Notes: generated by a model from the letters alone, not told the origin. A DNA stretch of 7,165 nt from Oscillospiraceae bacterium (GCA_031267335.1 JAIRZH010000130.1:1-7165), one strand, 5' to 3'; positions 1-6,347 are shown, counted from the first letter of the stretch. Made by a program: numbers and translations.

Positions 1-134
1 TTCTAAGCAATACAGATTTAACGATAAAATTTTTAAAATTCAAAGCGTGAGGAAAGCAAATACTGACGTATTTAACTGACGAGCAATACAGAATTTTAAA
101 AATTTTAGTTAAATATGTGTTGCTAGAGATATTA
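1..134. mobile_element. Foldback MITE-like element, copy A (left end cut by window edge, right end interrupted)
   Basis: This stretch matches 6726-6855 along nearly its whole length, in the same orientation, so it is a dispersed element. Its two arms are inverted repeats: AAAATTTTTAAAATTC at 26-41 is exactly complementary to 91-106, and the outer parts (1-25 and 107-134) also pair with a few mismatches. The centre carries a small perfect hairpin, AAATAC-TGAC-GTATTT, at 58-73. By comparison with the full copy, about 14 bp of the left terminus lie outside the window. The last 9 bp of the right terminus are missing because another element begins at 135. It encodes no complete protein. One frame through the centre reads TYLTDEQYRILK, which resembles the start of IS5-type transposases, so it may be an internally deleted IS derivative (inference). 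Confidence 0.75.
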
Positions 135-293
135 GGGCCTGTTCCCACTATTGTTTAACGACCATATTTCGATACATTTTGATTTGTACTACGCTAAATT
201 TTTTTACAATACGTTATTATTGTGAAAAAATTTTCTTTATTCAAACCAAAAATTACTCGAAATTTTGTCATTTTAAATAGTGGGAACAGGCCC
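135..293. mobile_element. 159-bp MITE with 18-bp perfect terminal inverted repeats and TA target duplication
   Basis: The ends GGGCCTGTTCCCACTATT (135-152) and its exact complement (276-293) are perfect terminal inverted repeats. The dinucleotide TA flanks both sides (133-134 and 294-295), as expected for a TA-duplicating transposase of the IS630/Tc1-mariner type or an IS5 subgroup. Pairing continues imperfectly inside: ATTTCGA recurs at nearly the same distance from each end, 31 bp from the left and 30 bp from the right, so both ends share subterminal sequence. There is no open frame of useful length, so it must be mobilised in trans. It separates foldback copy A from the IS630 transposase remnant. 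In the target, the TA fits a leucine codon just before the transposase APELKEGD motif, so it probably inserted inside that gene. Confidence 0.85.
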
Positions 294-295
294 TA

Positions 296-584
296 GCTCC
301 TGAGCTTAAAGAAGGCGACATTGGTAGTTATGGATAATCTTTCAGTTCATAAGGTTAGAGGTATTCTCCGACCGTTGTTTGATAAAAAAATTGAAGTTAT
401 ATTTTTGCCTCCTTATTCGCCTGACTTTAGTCCAATTGAAAACTTTTGGAATGAAATTAAAATTGTTATAAGAAAAGCAAAAATTAAAGAAAATCTTGAA
501 AATGCCATCAGTTCAGCTATTAATTCTGTTTCTTTTGAAAATATTCTATCCTATTTTAAACATACTGGTTATTTATACATTTAA
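296..584 (+). pseudogene. IS630-family transposase, C-terminal remnant with frameshift
   Basis: This is the end of a DDE transposase of the IS630 (Tc1/mariner-like) family. The remnant shows the second catalytic aspartate in VVMDNLSVHK, the family hallmark FLPPYSPDFSPIENFW carrying the third acidic residue, and the usual ending in GYLYI followed by TAA. About the first two thirds of a normal protein of roughly 300-350 residues is gone, including the helix-turn-helix region and the first aspartate. The gene is also frameshifted. APELKEGDI is read from 296 to 322, but the rest lies one frame over from 324, and dropping one G at 323-324 restores GDIVVMDNL. The TTG at 321 is therefore not a genuine start. 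The 159-bp MITE lies directly upstream. It cannot make active transposase. Family assignment is firm. Confidence 0.9.
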
Positions 585-761
585 ATTCAAGTTGCTATAT
601 TATGATTTTATTATTTTTATTACCGTTATTGTGGCTACTAAGTTATGATATCAAAAGGGATTAAAATAATTTATGACATTACTAAAAACATAGCTTCTTT
701 TCTTGCTACGGTTCATATACGTTGCATCGCTATTTGGGCTAATATTTATTGACGACACTAT
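585..761. other. Gene-free stretch downstream of the transposase remnant
   Basis: No gene, tRNA or clear terminal repeat is visible here. The right end of the IS630 copy should fall shortly after the transposase stop, but no matching left end exists in the window to fix it. On the minus strand, the frame of the neighbouring remnant stays open past its TAG (762-764) for another 36 codons, to a TGA at 651-653. The original gene may have been longer, but 36 open codons could also arise by chance. Confidence 0.4.
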
Positions 762-1079
762 CTAAATTTTTCTTTGATTTTCTAAAGGCAAAAAAATATT
801 ATAAAATTCAGGTTTTATTTCTTTTTTGGATTTCAACATCGAAACAGGATAAATTAAATTTAATGGAATTTTTGGATTCGGTTGTTCAAAATCTATTTTT
901 AATTCATTACAAAATTTTCCTTTATAAAGTAAATTAAATATTAATAATTCATAAACACCAGACGGTCCTCTATTGGATATAGAATTTTTTAAAGTTCCAT
1001 TTAATTCAAAAATATTAATATCTTCATAGCTTGGCGTCAGCCAAGCGGCGTCAAATGCGCAAAAAATGCTAAAAAATTG
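762..1079 (-). pseudogene. Unidentified protein remnant, 105 codons without a start, fused in frame to a dispersed repeat
   Basis: The minus strand is open from just after a TGA at 1080-1082 to a TAG at 762-764. There is no ATG, GTG or TTG start until deep in the frame. The translation has the composition of real protein, with conserved-looking stretches such as FELNGTLKNSISNRGPSG and PLNLIYPVSMLKSKKEIK, and 105 open codons are unlikely by chance at this AT content. The first 18 or so codons (SIFCAFDAAWLTPS) fall within the repeat that recurs at 6436-6518, so the true 5' end was replaced or the repeat inserted there. It sits 38 bases after rpsP on the same strand but does not resemble KH protein, RimM, TrmD or L19, the usual followers. 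I do not recognise the family. It is probably dead for lack of a start and a ribosome-binding site. Confidence 0.55.
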
Positions 1080-1110
1080 TCAAAAATTCGTATTTTTAGC
1101 TTTTATAGAC
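1026..1110. repeat. Dispersed repeat family R2, copy 1
   Basis: This segment aligns with 6436-6518 in the same orientation. Shared blocks include GTCAAATGC-like, AAAATGCT, ATTGTCAAAAATT and a closing TAGACA/AAGACA. It contains the hairpin CTTGGC-GTCA-GCCAAG (1030-1045), whose arms are altered in copy 2. Only the right arm of the larger palindrome seen in copy 2 is present here. On the minus strand it is open and contributes FDAAWLTPS to the adjacent remnant; the equivalent frame of copy 2 reads FDVARLMLS. In this it resembles the palindromic elements of Rickettsia that insert in frame within genes, although no relationship to those is claimed. Confidence 0.7.
1061..1100 (-). terminator. Weak candidate terminator after rpsP
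   Basis: Read on the minus strand, GCTAAAAA (1100-1093) pairs with TTTTTAGC (1075-1068) across a 17-base loop, followed one base later by six T residues (1066-1061). It lies 17 bases past the rpsP stop, where the transcript should end. The stem is AT-rich and the loop long, so a working terminator is uncertain. It is part of the R2 repeat. Confidence 0.25.
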
Positions 1111-1116
1111 ACATCA

Positions 1117-1362
1117 TTAAACCTTTTGTTGCAAGCAATTTTTTATAATACTTTTAACTATTTGAGTTGGCTGCGCGCCATTGGCAATCCATTTTTGTGC
1201 TTTTTCAATATCGATTTTAGATTTTTCATTTTCTAAAATCGGGTTATAAGTACCGAGAAACTCTATAAACTTGCCGTCGCGCGGAGAGCGAGAATCCGCA
1301 ACCACTATTCTGTAAAACGGACGTTTGTGGCATCCGACACGCCTAAGCCTTATTTTAACCAT
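1117..1362 (-). CDS. rpsP: 30S ribosomal protein S16
   Basis: S16 is a small-subunit protein that binds 16S rRNA and helps fold the body of the 30S particle. The 81-residue product has the family signature from its start: VKIRLRRVG, then KRPFYRIVVADSRSPRDG and the IEFLGTYNP segment. The C-terminal half contains IDIEKAQKWIANGAQPT, also standard for S16. Length matches short Bacillota forms (about 80-90 residues). The ATG at 1362 is preceded by AAGGAG (1379-1374) with a rather long 11-base spacing. That site lies just after the ffh stop codon, so the two genes (19 bases apart) are surely co-transcribed. The partners that normally follow, a KH-domain protein, rimM, trmD and rplS, are missing; a dispersed repeat and an unidentified remnant follow instead. 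Confidence 0.97.
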   Translation of the reverse strand: MVKIRLRRVGCHKRPFYRIVVADSRSPRDGKFIEFLGTYNPILENEKSKIDIEKAQKWIANGAQPTQIVKSIIKNCLQQKV

Positions 1363-1381
1363 TAAAATTATTTCTCCTTAA

Positions 1382-2752
1382 TTATTTAAATTTAGAAAAC
1401 ATTTTCATTTTTTCAAAAATGCCGCCTTTTCCATTTCGAAATTGCTTCATAAGCTTACGCATTTCATTAAACCTTTTAATTAAATCATTTACATCCTGAG
1501 CCTTCCTTCCACTCCCGTTTGCTATCCTAGAAATTCTATCCCGTGAAATAATTTCCGGATTACGTCGTTCTTTTGGTGTCATAGAAAAAATTATAGCCTC
1601 GTTCTTATCAAGCATTTTATCGTCAACATTTAAATTTTTCAAGTTACTCGCTCCCGGCATTTTTTCTAATATTTTTTTCATTGGTCCCAATTTCTTAATT
1701 TGTGTAAATAAATTAAGAAAATCTTCGAAATCAAACTTATTTTCCATAAATTTTTTTGCTACTTTTTCAGCATCTTTTTCATTTATATTAGCTTGAGCAG
1801 TTTCTATTAGAGATAATACATCGCCCATGCCAAGAATCCGCGAAGCTATTCTATCAGGATAAAAGGGTTCCAAATCTCCCATCTTTTCGCCTGTACCGAC
1901 GAACTTTATCGGTTTTCCTATAGTATATAAAACCGAAAGCGCTACACCGCCCCGGGCATCACCATCAAATTTAGTCAAAACCACACCAGTGATGCTTAAT
2001 CTGTTATTAAAAGCCTGTGCTATATTAACCGAATCCTGGCCTACCATCGCGTCAATAGTAAGAAGTATTTCAGATGGATTTGCTAAATTTTTAATATTTT
2101 CAAGTTCCTGCATCAACGCTTCATCTATGTGCAATCTGCCTGCTGTATCTAAAATCACGATATTGCATCCGTTATCTTTTGCGAAACTAATCGCATTTCT
2201 TGTAATTTCAACTGGTGTAGCGTTTTCTTCGTAAAAAACTTTTACACCAATATTATTTCCAAGAATTTTAAGTTGTTCGACAGCCGCTGGACGATAAATA
2301 TCACATGCAACAAGTAGAACTGTATTACTTTTATTTTTTAAATACAAACCTAATTTAGCGGCTTGAGTGGTTTTCCCTGCACCTTGAAGACCGCAAAGCA
2401 TTATTATATTTATATCAGACGATAATTTTAAAAAATTACTACCGCTAAATTTTGCAGTTATTTTTTCATTATCAGTTTGTTGTGAACCGCCAAGAAGCGC
2501 AATTAGTTCTTCGTTAACAATTTTTACTACCATTTGAGCAGGATTCAAACTTTTCATGATATCTGTGCCTATGGCACGTTCTGAAATTTTTTCTGTAAAC
2601 TTTTTTACTACAGAATAGTTTACATCTGCCTCTAAAAACGCAATACGAATTTCACGCATAGCGCTTTTAACATCATTTTCCGATAATTTGCCTTTAATTC
2701 CCAGTTTTTTAAAAACTGAAGATAATTTTTCTGTTAGATTTTCAAAAGCCAA
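1382..2752 (-). CDS. ffh: Signal recognition particle GTPase Ffh (SRP54)
   Basis: Ffh binds SRP RNA and signal sequences of nascent chains and, with FtsY, delivers ribosomes to the membrane in a GTP-controlled cycle. The N domain (about 1-88) opens with AFENLTEKLSSVFKKL. The G domain shows GLQGAGKTT (121-129), DIYRPAAVEQL (151-161), DTAGRL (202-207) and TKFDGDARGG (260-269). The M domain follows PFYPDRIASRILGMGDVLSLI. A TTG start at 2752 is preferred because TAAGGAG (2766-2760) precedes it by 7 bases and the protein then begins (M)AFEN as in relatives; the open frame extends upstream to a TTG at 2779 with no such site. The product is 456 residues, normal length. In the RNA-binding helix, relatives usually have a Ser-Arg pair where this has D405-R406 (ISRDRISRIANGSG), and the M domain is not especially methionine-rich. 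The ylxM gene, often upstream, is absent. Confidence 0.96.
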   Translation of the reverse strand: MAFENLTEKLSSVFKKLGIKGKLSENDVKSAMREIRIAFLEADVNYSVVKKFTEKISERAIGTDIMKSLNPAQMVVKIVNEELIALLGGSQQTDNEKITAKFSGSNFLKLSSDINIIMLCGLQGAGKTTQAAKLGLYLKNKSNTVLLVACDIYRPAAVEQLKILGNNIGVKVFYEENATPVEITRNAISFAKDNGCNIVILDTAGRLHIDEALMQELENIKNLANPSEILLTIDAMVGQDSVNIAQAFNNRLSITGVVLTKFDGDARGGVALSVLYTIGKPIKFVGTGEKMGDLEPFYPDRIASRILGMGDVLSLIETAQANINEKDAEKVAKKFMENKFDFEDFLNLFTQIKKLGPMKKILEKMPGASNLKNLNVDDKMLDKNEAIIFSMTPKERRNPEIISRDRISRIANGSGRKAQDVNDLIKRFNEMRKLMKQFRNGKGGIFEKMKMFSKFK

Positions 2753-2759
2753 ATTCTTG

Positions 2760-2766
2760 CTCCTTA
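2760..2766 (-). promoter_or_regulatory. Ribosome-binding site deciding the ffh TTG start
   Basis: TAAGGAG on the minus strand lies 7 bases before the TTG at 2752. It is the best match to the anti-Shine-Dalgarno sequence in this gap. It lies inside the longer open frame from 2779, which argues against that upstream start. Confidence 0.8.
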
Positions 2767-2905
2767 GGCAATAAACCAAATTTAAATTTCATTAGACTTC
2801 TTTCAAAACTTTCCGGAACACTTCATTTTTTATTCAAAGCTCCTTGAAGTAACAACACATCGAAGTTGCTTTTTATAAAATTTGGCGATTTTAGAAACAA
2901 GCCAA
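2767..2905 (-). other. pheT-ffh intergenic region with weak hairpins
   Basis: About 150 bases separate the pheT stop from the ffh start, much more than the other gaps in the block. Read on the minus strand, TTGGC (2905-2901) pairs with GCCAA (2886-2882) across a 14-base loop and is followed by ATTTTAT, a poor terminator candidate directly after pheT. Further on lie an AAGGAG within a short hairpin (TTCAA/TTGAA) and the palindrome TTCCGGAA at 2811-2818. No -35/-10 pair stands out. A frame reading IKNEVFRKVLKEV runs through it between stops, which could be coding debris. Whether ffh-rpsP has its own promoter here cannot be decided from the sequence. Confidence 0.35.
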
Positions 2906-5071
2906 TTATACACGCTTAATTATTATATTGATATTTTGTAAATTATCCAAAAAAATTCGCTCTGTATTTTCAATTTCTTCAGTAGTAAGAGTTCTATTTG
3001 GCAATCTATATATTACCTCAAATAATAAAAAATGAGAATTATCAAGTGTTTCTTTTCCTTCATAAATGTCTTTTATTTCTATATTTTGGACAATTTTACT
3101 ACTTTTTTTAATAATCATTTCAATTTTATTTGCTGGAATAGTTTTTGGGCACATGAAATTATACTGTCGAATTACAGATGGAAACTTTGATTCAAATTTT
3201 AAAGTCTTTTTCAAATCATGAAAAGATTTTACTAATATTTCACAATAAAAAATTTGATTTTTTATAAGCTTAGTATTAAAAGCAAGCTCTGCAAATTTTT
3301 TTGTATTAATTTCCCCTAAAAATCCTGCATATTCATTATTTACTCTTATTTCAAATCCGCGATGTTCCGCTTCATTTTCTGAAATATTTTTTTCAGGTAT
3401 CAAAAACGGATAATCAGCATCGATGAATTTAAAGTTTTGGCCAAATTCATTATACAAAATTTTTACAAAACTATTAATATCATAAAAATCAAACTTCACA
3501 TCATTTTTTATTCCCCAACCACGGTTAATTCTATTGCCTGACATTATAATCCCAAGTGTATCGAATTCTGAGCAACCTGTATCACTTGAAGGATCTTTAA
3601 AATATATTCTTCCAAGTTCAAAAAGAACCAAATCTGAATTACCTACTGAATAATTATGAGCAAGATTATTTACAAGTGAAAAAACTAAAGTAGGGCGCAT
3701 AAGAGAATAAAAATTCGATATAGGATTATTTAAAAAAACATTTTTTGAACCAAATAATAGCTCAGAATTATCGTCTATTCCCAAAACTTGCATTGTATTA
3801 TCAGGGATAAAAGAATAAGTGATTACTTCATTGCAGCCAAGGCCAACTAAAATATTTCTTATTTTACTTCCTGCGGAATAAACTTCATTTTCACGGTACA
3901 CTACCTCTGTAATTAAGTTTTTAGGTTTAATATTGTTGTAGCCAAAGCTACGCGCTACTTCTTCGATAAGATCAATTTCTTCGTTTATATCTAATCTGAA
4001 ACTTGGCACCCGAATAGTGAGCTCATTGCTATCTTCCAAAATACTAACAAAACCATATTTATTTAAACATTTCTTCATTTCTTTAAAATTTAAAGAAGTC
4101 CCAAGAATATTATTAACCCGTTGAAGCCGTAATTTAATATCAATAAAATCAGATTTTTCTTCACGAAAATCAAAATCAGATTGTATTTCGCCACCACATA
4201 ATTTAATAATTTTATGAGCTAAAATTTTCGCAATTTTTAAACTTTTTTCACAATTAACACCACGTTCAAAACGTAGCGAAGCAGGCGTCGAAACATGAGA
4301 ACGCCTTGACGTTGTTCTTATTGCTATTTTTTCAAAACATGCCGATTCAATTATAATGTTTTTAGAATTAAAATCTGTTTCAACACGTTGCGAACCAATA
4401 ATTCCAGCCATACAAACTATACCTTCGGAGTCTTTAATAACAATATCGCCTAATGAAACTTCAAAATTTTTATCGGCAAGAGTTAAGAAATTCTCTTTTT
4501 TAATAGATTTTTTAACAAAAACTTTTTTTCCAGAAATTTTATCTAAATCATAAACATGTGTAGGCTGTCCCCATTCCAACATAATATAATTGGAAAGATC
4601 CACAACTGGATTTACAGTGTTAATCCCTAAAGTTTCTAATCTTCTTTTTATAATTTCAGGTGTTGATACATTATTATCAATATTATTAATAGCAATTGCA
4701 GAAAAACGCTCTGAAGTATTTTCTTCTATTTCGATTTCAATAGGAAATTCCGAATTTTCAATTCTATCTTCAGAAATTTTATTATCTTTTAAATATTTAT
4801 CGTCTTCTAATCCATTTTCAAGAGTAAATTCCGATCTTTCATCTTCAACAAAATTATCACTTAAAAAAGAATTTATCTCACGCGCTACCCCGATGTGACT
4901 TAACATATCCGGGCGATTTGCTTTGACTTCTATAGTTATTACATTGTCATTATTTATTTCTTCTATTGTTTTAACTTCAAAACCTTGTAGATTGAGTATT
5001 TCCAAAACTTCATCAAGCGAAATTTTTCTTCTTAAAAAATCACTTAACCATTCGAATGAAACTTTGAACAT
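2906..5071 (-). CDS. pheT: Phenylalanyl-tRNA synthetase beta subunit lacking the N-terminal OB-fold domain
   Basis: PheT pairs with PheS as an alpha2-beta2 enzyme charging tRNA(Phe), and edits misacylated Tyr-tRNA. The start at 5071 is chosen because GGAGG precedes it by 5 bases and MFKVSFEWLSDF is the family N-terminus; the upstream in-frame ATG at 5092 precedes that site. Oddly, GFEVKTIEE (30-38) runs almost straight into NRPDMLSHIGVAREI (52-66). In typical bacterial PheT these are separated by about 110 more residues forming the OB-fold (tRNA-binding, EMAP-II-like) domain. An acidic low-complexity linker (about 72-117) follows. The B3/B4 editing region is kept, with DLSNYIM, H172 in QPTHVYD and E242 in IIIESACF. 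The B5 and catalytic-like regions follow, and the FDX-ACB anticodon-binding domain fills about the last 95 residues (from FPSVIRQYNF). Length is 721 residues against the usual 790-805. Confidence 0.96.
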   Translation of the reverse strand: MFKVSFEWLSDFLRRKISLDEVLEILNLQGFEVKTIEEINNDNVITIEVKANRPDMLSHIGVAREINSFLSDNFVEDERSEFTLENGLEDDKYLKDNKISEDRIENSEFPIEIEIEENTSERFSAIAINNIDNNVSTPEIIKRRLETLGINTVNPVVDLSNYIMLEWGQPTHVYDLDKISGKKVFVKKSIKKENFLTLADKNFEVSLGDIVIKDSEGIVCMAGIIGSQRVETDFNSKNIIIESACFEKIAIRTTSRRSHVSTPASLRFERGVNCEKSLKIAKILAHKIIKLCGGEIQSDFDFREEKSDFIDIKLRLQRVNNILGTSLNFKEMKKCLNKYGFVSILEDSNELTIRVPSFRLDINEEIDLIEEVARSFGYNNIKPKNLITEVVYRENEVYSAGSKIRNILVGLGCNEVITYSFIPDNTMQVLGIDDNSELLFGSKNVFLNNPISNFYSLMRPTLVFSLVNNLAHNYSVGNSDLVLFELGRIYFKDPSSDTGCSEFDTLGIIMSGNRINRGWGIKNDVKFDFYDINSFVKILYNEFGQNFKFIDADYPFLIPEKNISENEAEHRGFEIRVNNEYAGFLGEINTKKFAELAFNTKLIKNQIFYCEILVKSFHDLKKTLKFESKFPSVIRQYNFMCPKTIPANKIEMIIKKSSKIVQNIEIKDIYEGKETLDNSHFLLFEVIYRLPNRTLTTEEIENTERIFLDNLQNINIIIKRV

Positions 5072-5076
5072 AAAAT

Positions 5077-5081
5077 CCTCC
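5077..5081 (-). promoter_or_regulatory. Ribosome-binding site deciding the pheT start
   Basis: GGAGG on the minus strand lies 5 bases before the ATG at 5071. It sits downstream of the alternative ATG at 5092, so the shorter protein beginning MFKVSF is favoured. Confidence 0.85.
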
Positions 5082-5094
5082 AAAAATAGCATTA

Positions 5095-5121
5095 TTTACA
5101 ATAATATTTAAATTTTGTAAA
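5095..5121. other. AT-rich palindrome in the pheS-pheT gap
   Basis: TTTACAA (5095-5101) is complementary to TTGTAAA (5115-5121) across a 13-base AT loop. It lies between the pheS stop and the pheT ribosome-binding site. There is no T-run suited to termination; it could be a mild transcript-stability or processing element, or chance in AT-rich DNA. Confidence 0.3.
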
Positions 5122-5156
5122 TATAAACATTCATTTTGCTCGAATTGCTTGAATCG

Positions 5157-6164
5157 TTACAGCTGTTTCCATAAACTTATATCATTTTCATAAAGTTTTC
5201 TTATTTCTCCTAAGTCGTAATAAAGCAAAGCAAGCCTATTAAGCCCAAGGCCGAATGCAAATCCTGAGTATCTTAAAGGATCTATATTTACACCTTTCAA
5301 TACAGCAGGATGAACCATTCCTGAACCTAAAACTGTAATCCAGCCCGAGCCAGAACATACCTGGCATCCATCGCCACCACATTTCGTACATGACATATCG
5401 ATAGCTGCGCTTGGTTCTGTGTATGGATAATATGAAGGTCTAAATCTAACCATAATTTCATCACCGAAAATCTTTTTTAAAAGAGTAATAAGAACGGATT
5501 TTAAATTCGCAAAAGAAACATTTTCAGAAACCACTAAACCCTCGACTTGATAAAACATAGGTGTATGTTGTGGATCTATATCATCTACACGATATACTGT
5601 TCCGGGCGAAATAATTTGCAAAGGCGGAGAAATATTTTCTAGTGTACGAATTTGAACCGAAGAAGTGTGTGAACGCAATAAAACTTGTGGTGCGAAAATA
5701 TAAAATGTATCTTGCATATCTCTCGCTGGATGATACGGCGGCATATTTAATTTCTCAAAATTATAACGATCTAATTCAATTTCAGGGCCTTGTGCAATAG
5801 AAAATCCCATGTTAAAAAGAATATTTTCAATCTTTTTATAAAGTTTTATTAAAGGATGAATCGTACCAAATTTTATTTCAGATTTAAATATAGTTGGATC
5901 ATGATTTCGAGATGAACCTTCAATTTCAAATTTTTGATTCATCAAATCAAGTTTTTTTTGAATTATATTTTTAAAATCATTAATAGCTTGTCCTAAAATT
6001 TTTTTTTCTTCAGATTTAGCTGATTTCAAATATGAATATAATTCTTTTACATATGATTTAAATGAATTTTTTAATTCTTTAAATTTTTGTAAATCATTTA
6101 AATCTTCAATTAACTGGCAAAATTCTTTTGATTTTGCATTAATTTGCTTTAATAAATCATCCAC
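5157..6164 (-). CDS. pheS: Phenylalanyl-tRNA synthetase alpha subunit
   Basis: PheS is the catalytic subunit that activates phenylalanine with ATP and transfers it to tRNA(Phe). The first 85 or so residues form the coiled-coil arm, lysine-rich and without a clear LGKKG motif. The class II core follows: YHPARDMQDTFYI (144-156), TSSVQ (167-171), motif 2 around YRVDDIDPQHTPMFYQVEGL (191-210) and motif 3 GFAFGLGLNRLALL (301-314). A four-cysteine segment CTKCGGDGCQVC (259-270), also present in Bacillus-type PheS, may bind metal. A GTG start at 6164 is chosen because GGAG lies 7 bases upstream and the protein then begins MDDLLKQI, giving 335 residues, close to the usual 340. The open frame reaches another GTG at 6191 without a ribosome-binding site. 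pheT begins 85 bases downstream. No T-box leader is seen, though many Bacillota pheST operons have one. Confidence 0.97.
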   Translation of the reverse strand: MDDLLKQINAKSKEFCQLIEDLNDLQKFKELKNSFKSYVKELYSYLKSAKSEEKKILGQAINDFKNIIQKKLDLMNQKFEIEGSSRNHDPTIFKSEIKFGTIHPLIKLYKKIENILFNMGFSIAQGPEIELDRYNFEKLNMPPYHPARDMQDTFYIFAPQVLLRSHTSSVQIRTLENISPPLQIISPGTVYRVDDIDPQHTPMFYQVEGLVVSENVSFANLKSVLITLLKKIFGDEIMVRFRPSYYPYTEPSAAIDMSCTKCGGDGCQVCSGSGWITVLGSGMVHPAVLKGVNIDPLRYSGFAFGLGLNRLALLYYDLGEIRKLYENDISLWKQL

Positions 6165-6171
6165 AGAATTA

Positions 6172-6175
6172 CTCC
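6172..6175 (-). promoter_or_regulatory. Ribosome-binding site deciding the pheS GTG start
   Basis: GGAG on the minus strand lies 7 bases before the GTG at 6164. The region before the alternative GTG at 6191 has no purine-rich site, so 6164 is preferred. Confidence 0.65.
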
Positions 6176-6204
6176 AATAAAATTTTAACACTAAATTATT
6201 CTTA

Positions 6205-6347
6205 AGAACTTGTATTTTTGAATCGAAACATAAAATTTAGGCAATTTTTAAATATTTTACTATGTATTTGACGTTAATGTTTGAAAACAAATAAGCAAAG
6301 CCAAAATTATCAAAAATTATATTTCAAATTTACTGAATACAGGTTCT
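6205..6347. mobile_element. 143-bp MITE-like element directly upstream of pheS
   Basis: The segment from 6202 to 6217 (TTAAGAACTTGTATTT) and the complement of 6335-6350 (TTAAGAACCTGTATTC) agree at 14 of 16 positions as an inverted pair. Taking TA as target duplication (6203-6204 and 6348-6349) leaves ends AGAACYTGTATT and a 143-bp unit. Inner complementarity is only weak. No coding frame is present. Its ends contain CYTGT near the terminus, as do the other two small elements in this window (GGGCCTGT and AGCCTGT), which suggests related mobilising transposases (inference). It ends 40 bases before the pheS start, so the pheS promoter must lie inside or beyond it; I see no convincing -35/-10 pair. 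Confidence 0.5.

Noticed and set aside
54..322. Continuous frame from foldback copy A into the IS630 remnant if the MITE is removed
   Set aside because: The join is in frame but unites IS5-like and IS630-like segments; the chance of matching frames is one in three and about 200 residues of IS630 transposase are missing.
749..937. Plus-strand 62-codon open frame
   Set aside because: It overlaps the protein-like minus-strand frame 762-1079, is low complexity (Phe/Lys/Leu rich) and has no ribosome-binding site.
4356..4898. Plus-strand open frames within pheT
   Set aside because: They are antisense shadows of a well-conserved gene, rich in Ser and Leu as expected from antisense reading.
6205..6330. 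Possible pheS promoter motifs such as TTGAAA and TATAAT on the minus strand
   Set aside because: None has a matching partner at 16-18 bases; such motifs are expected by chance in DNA this AT-rich.
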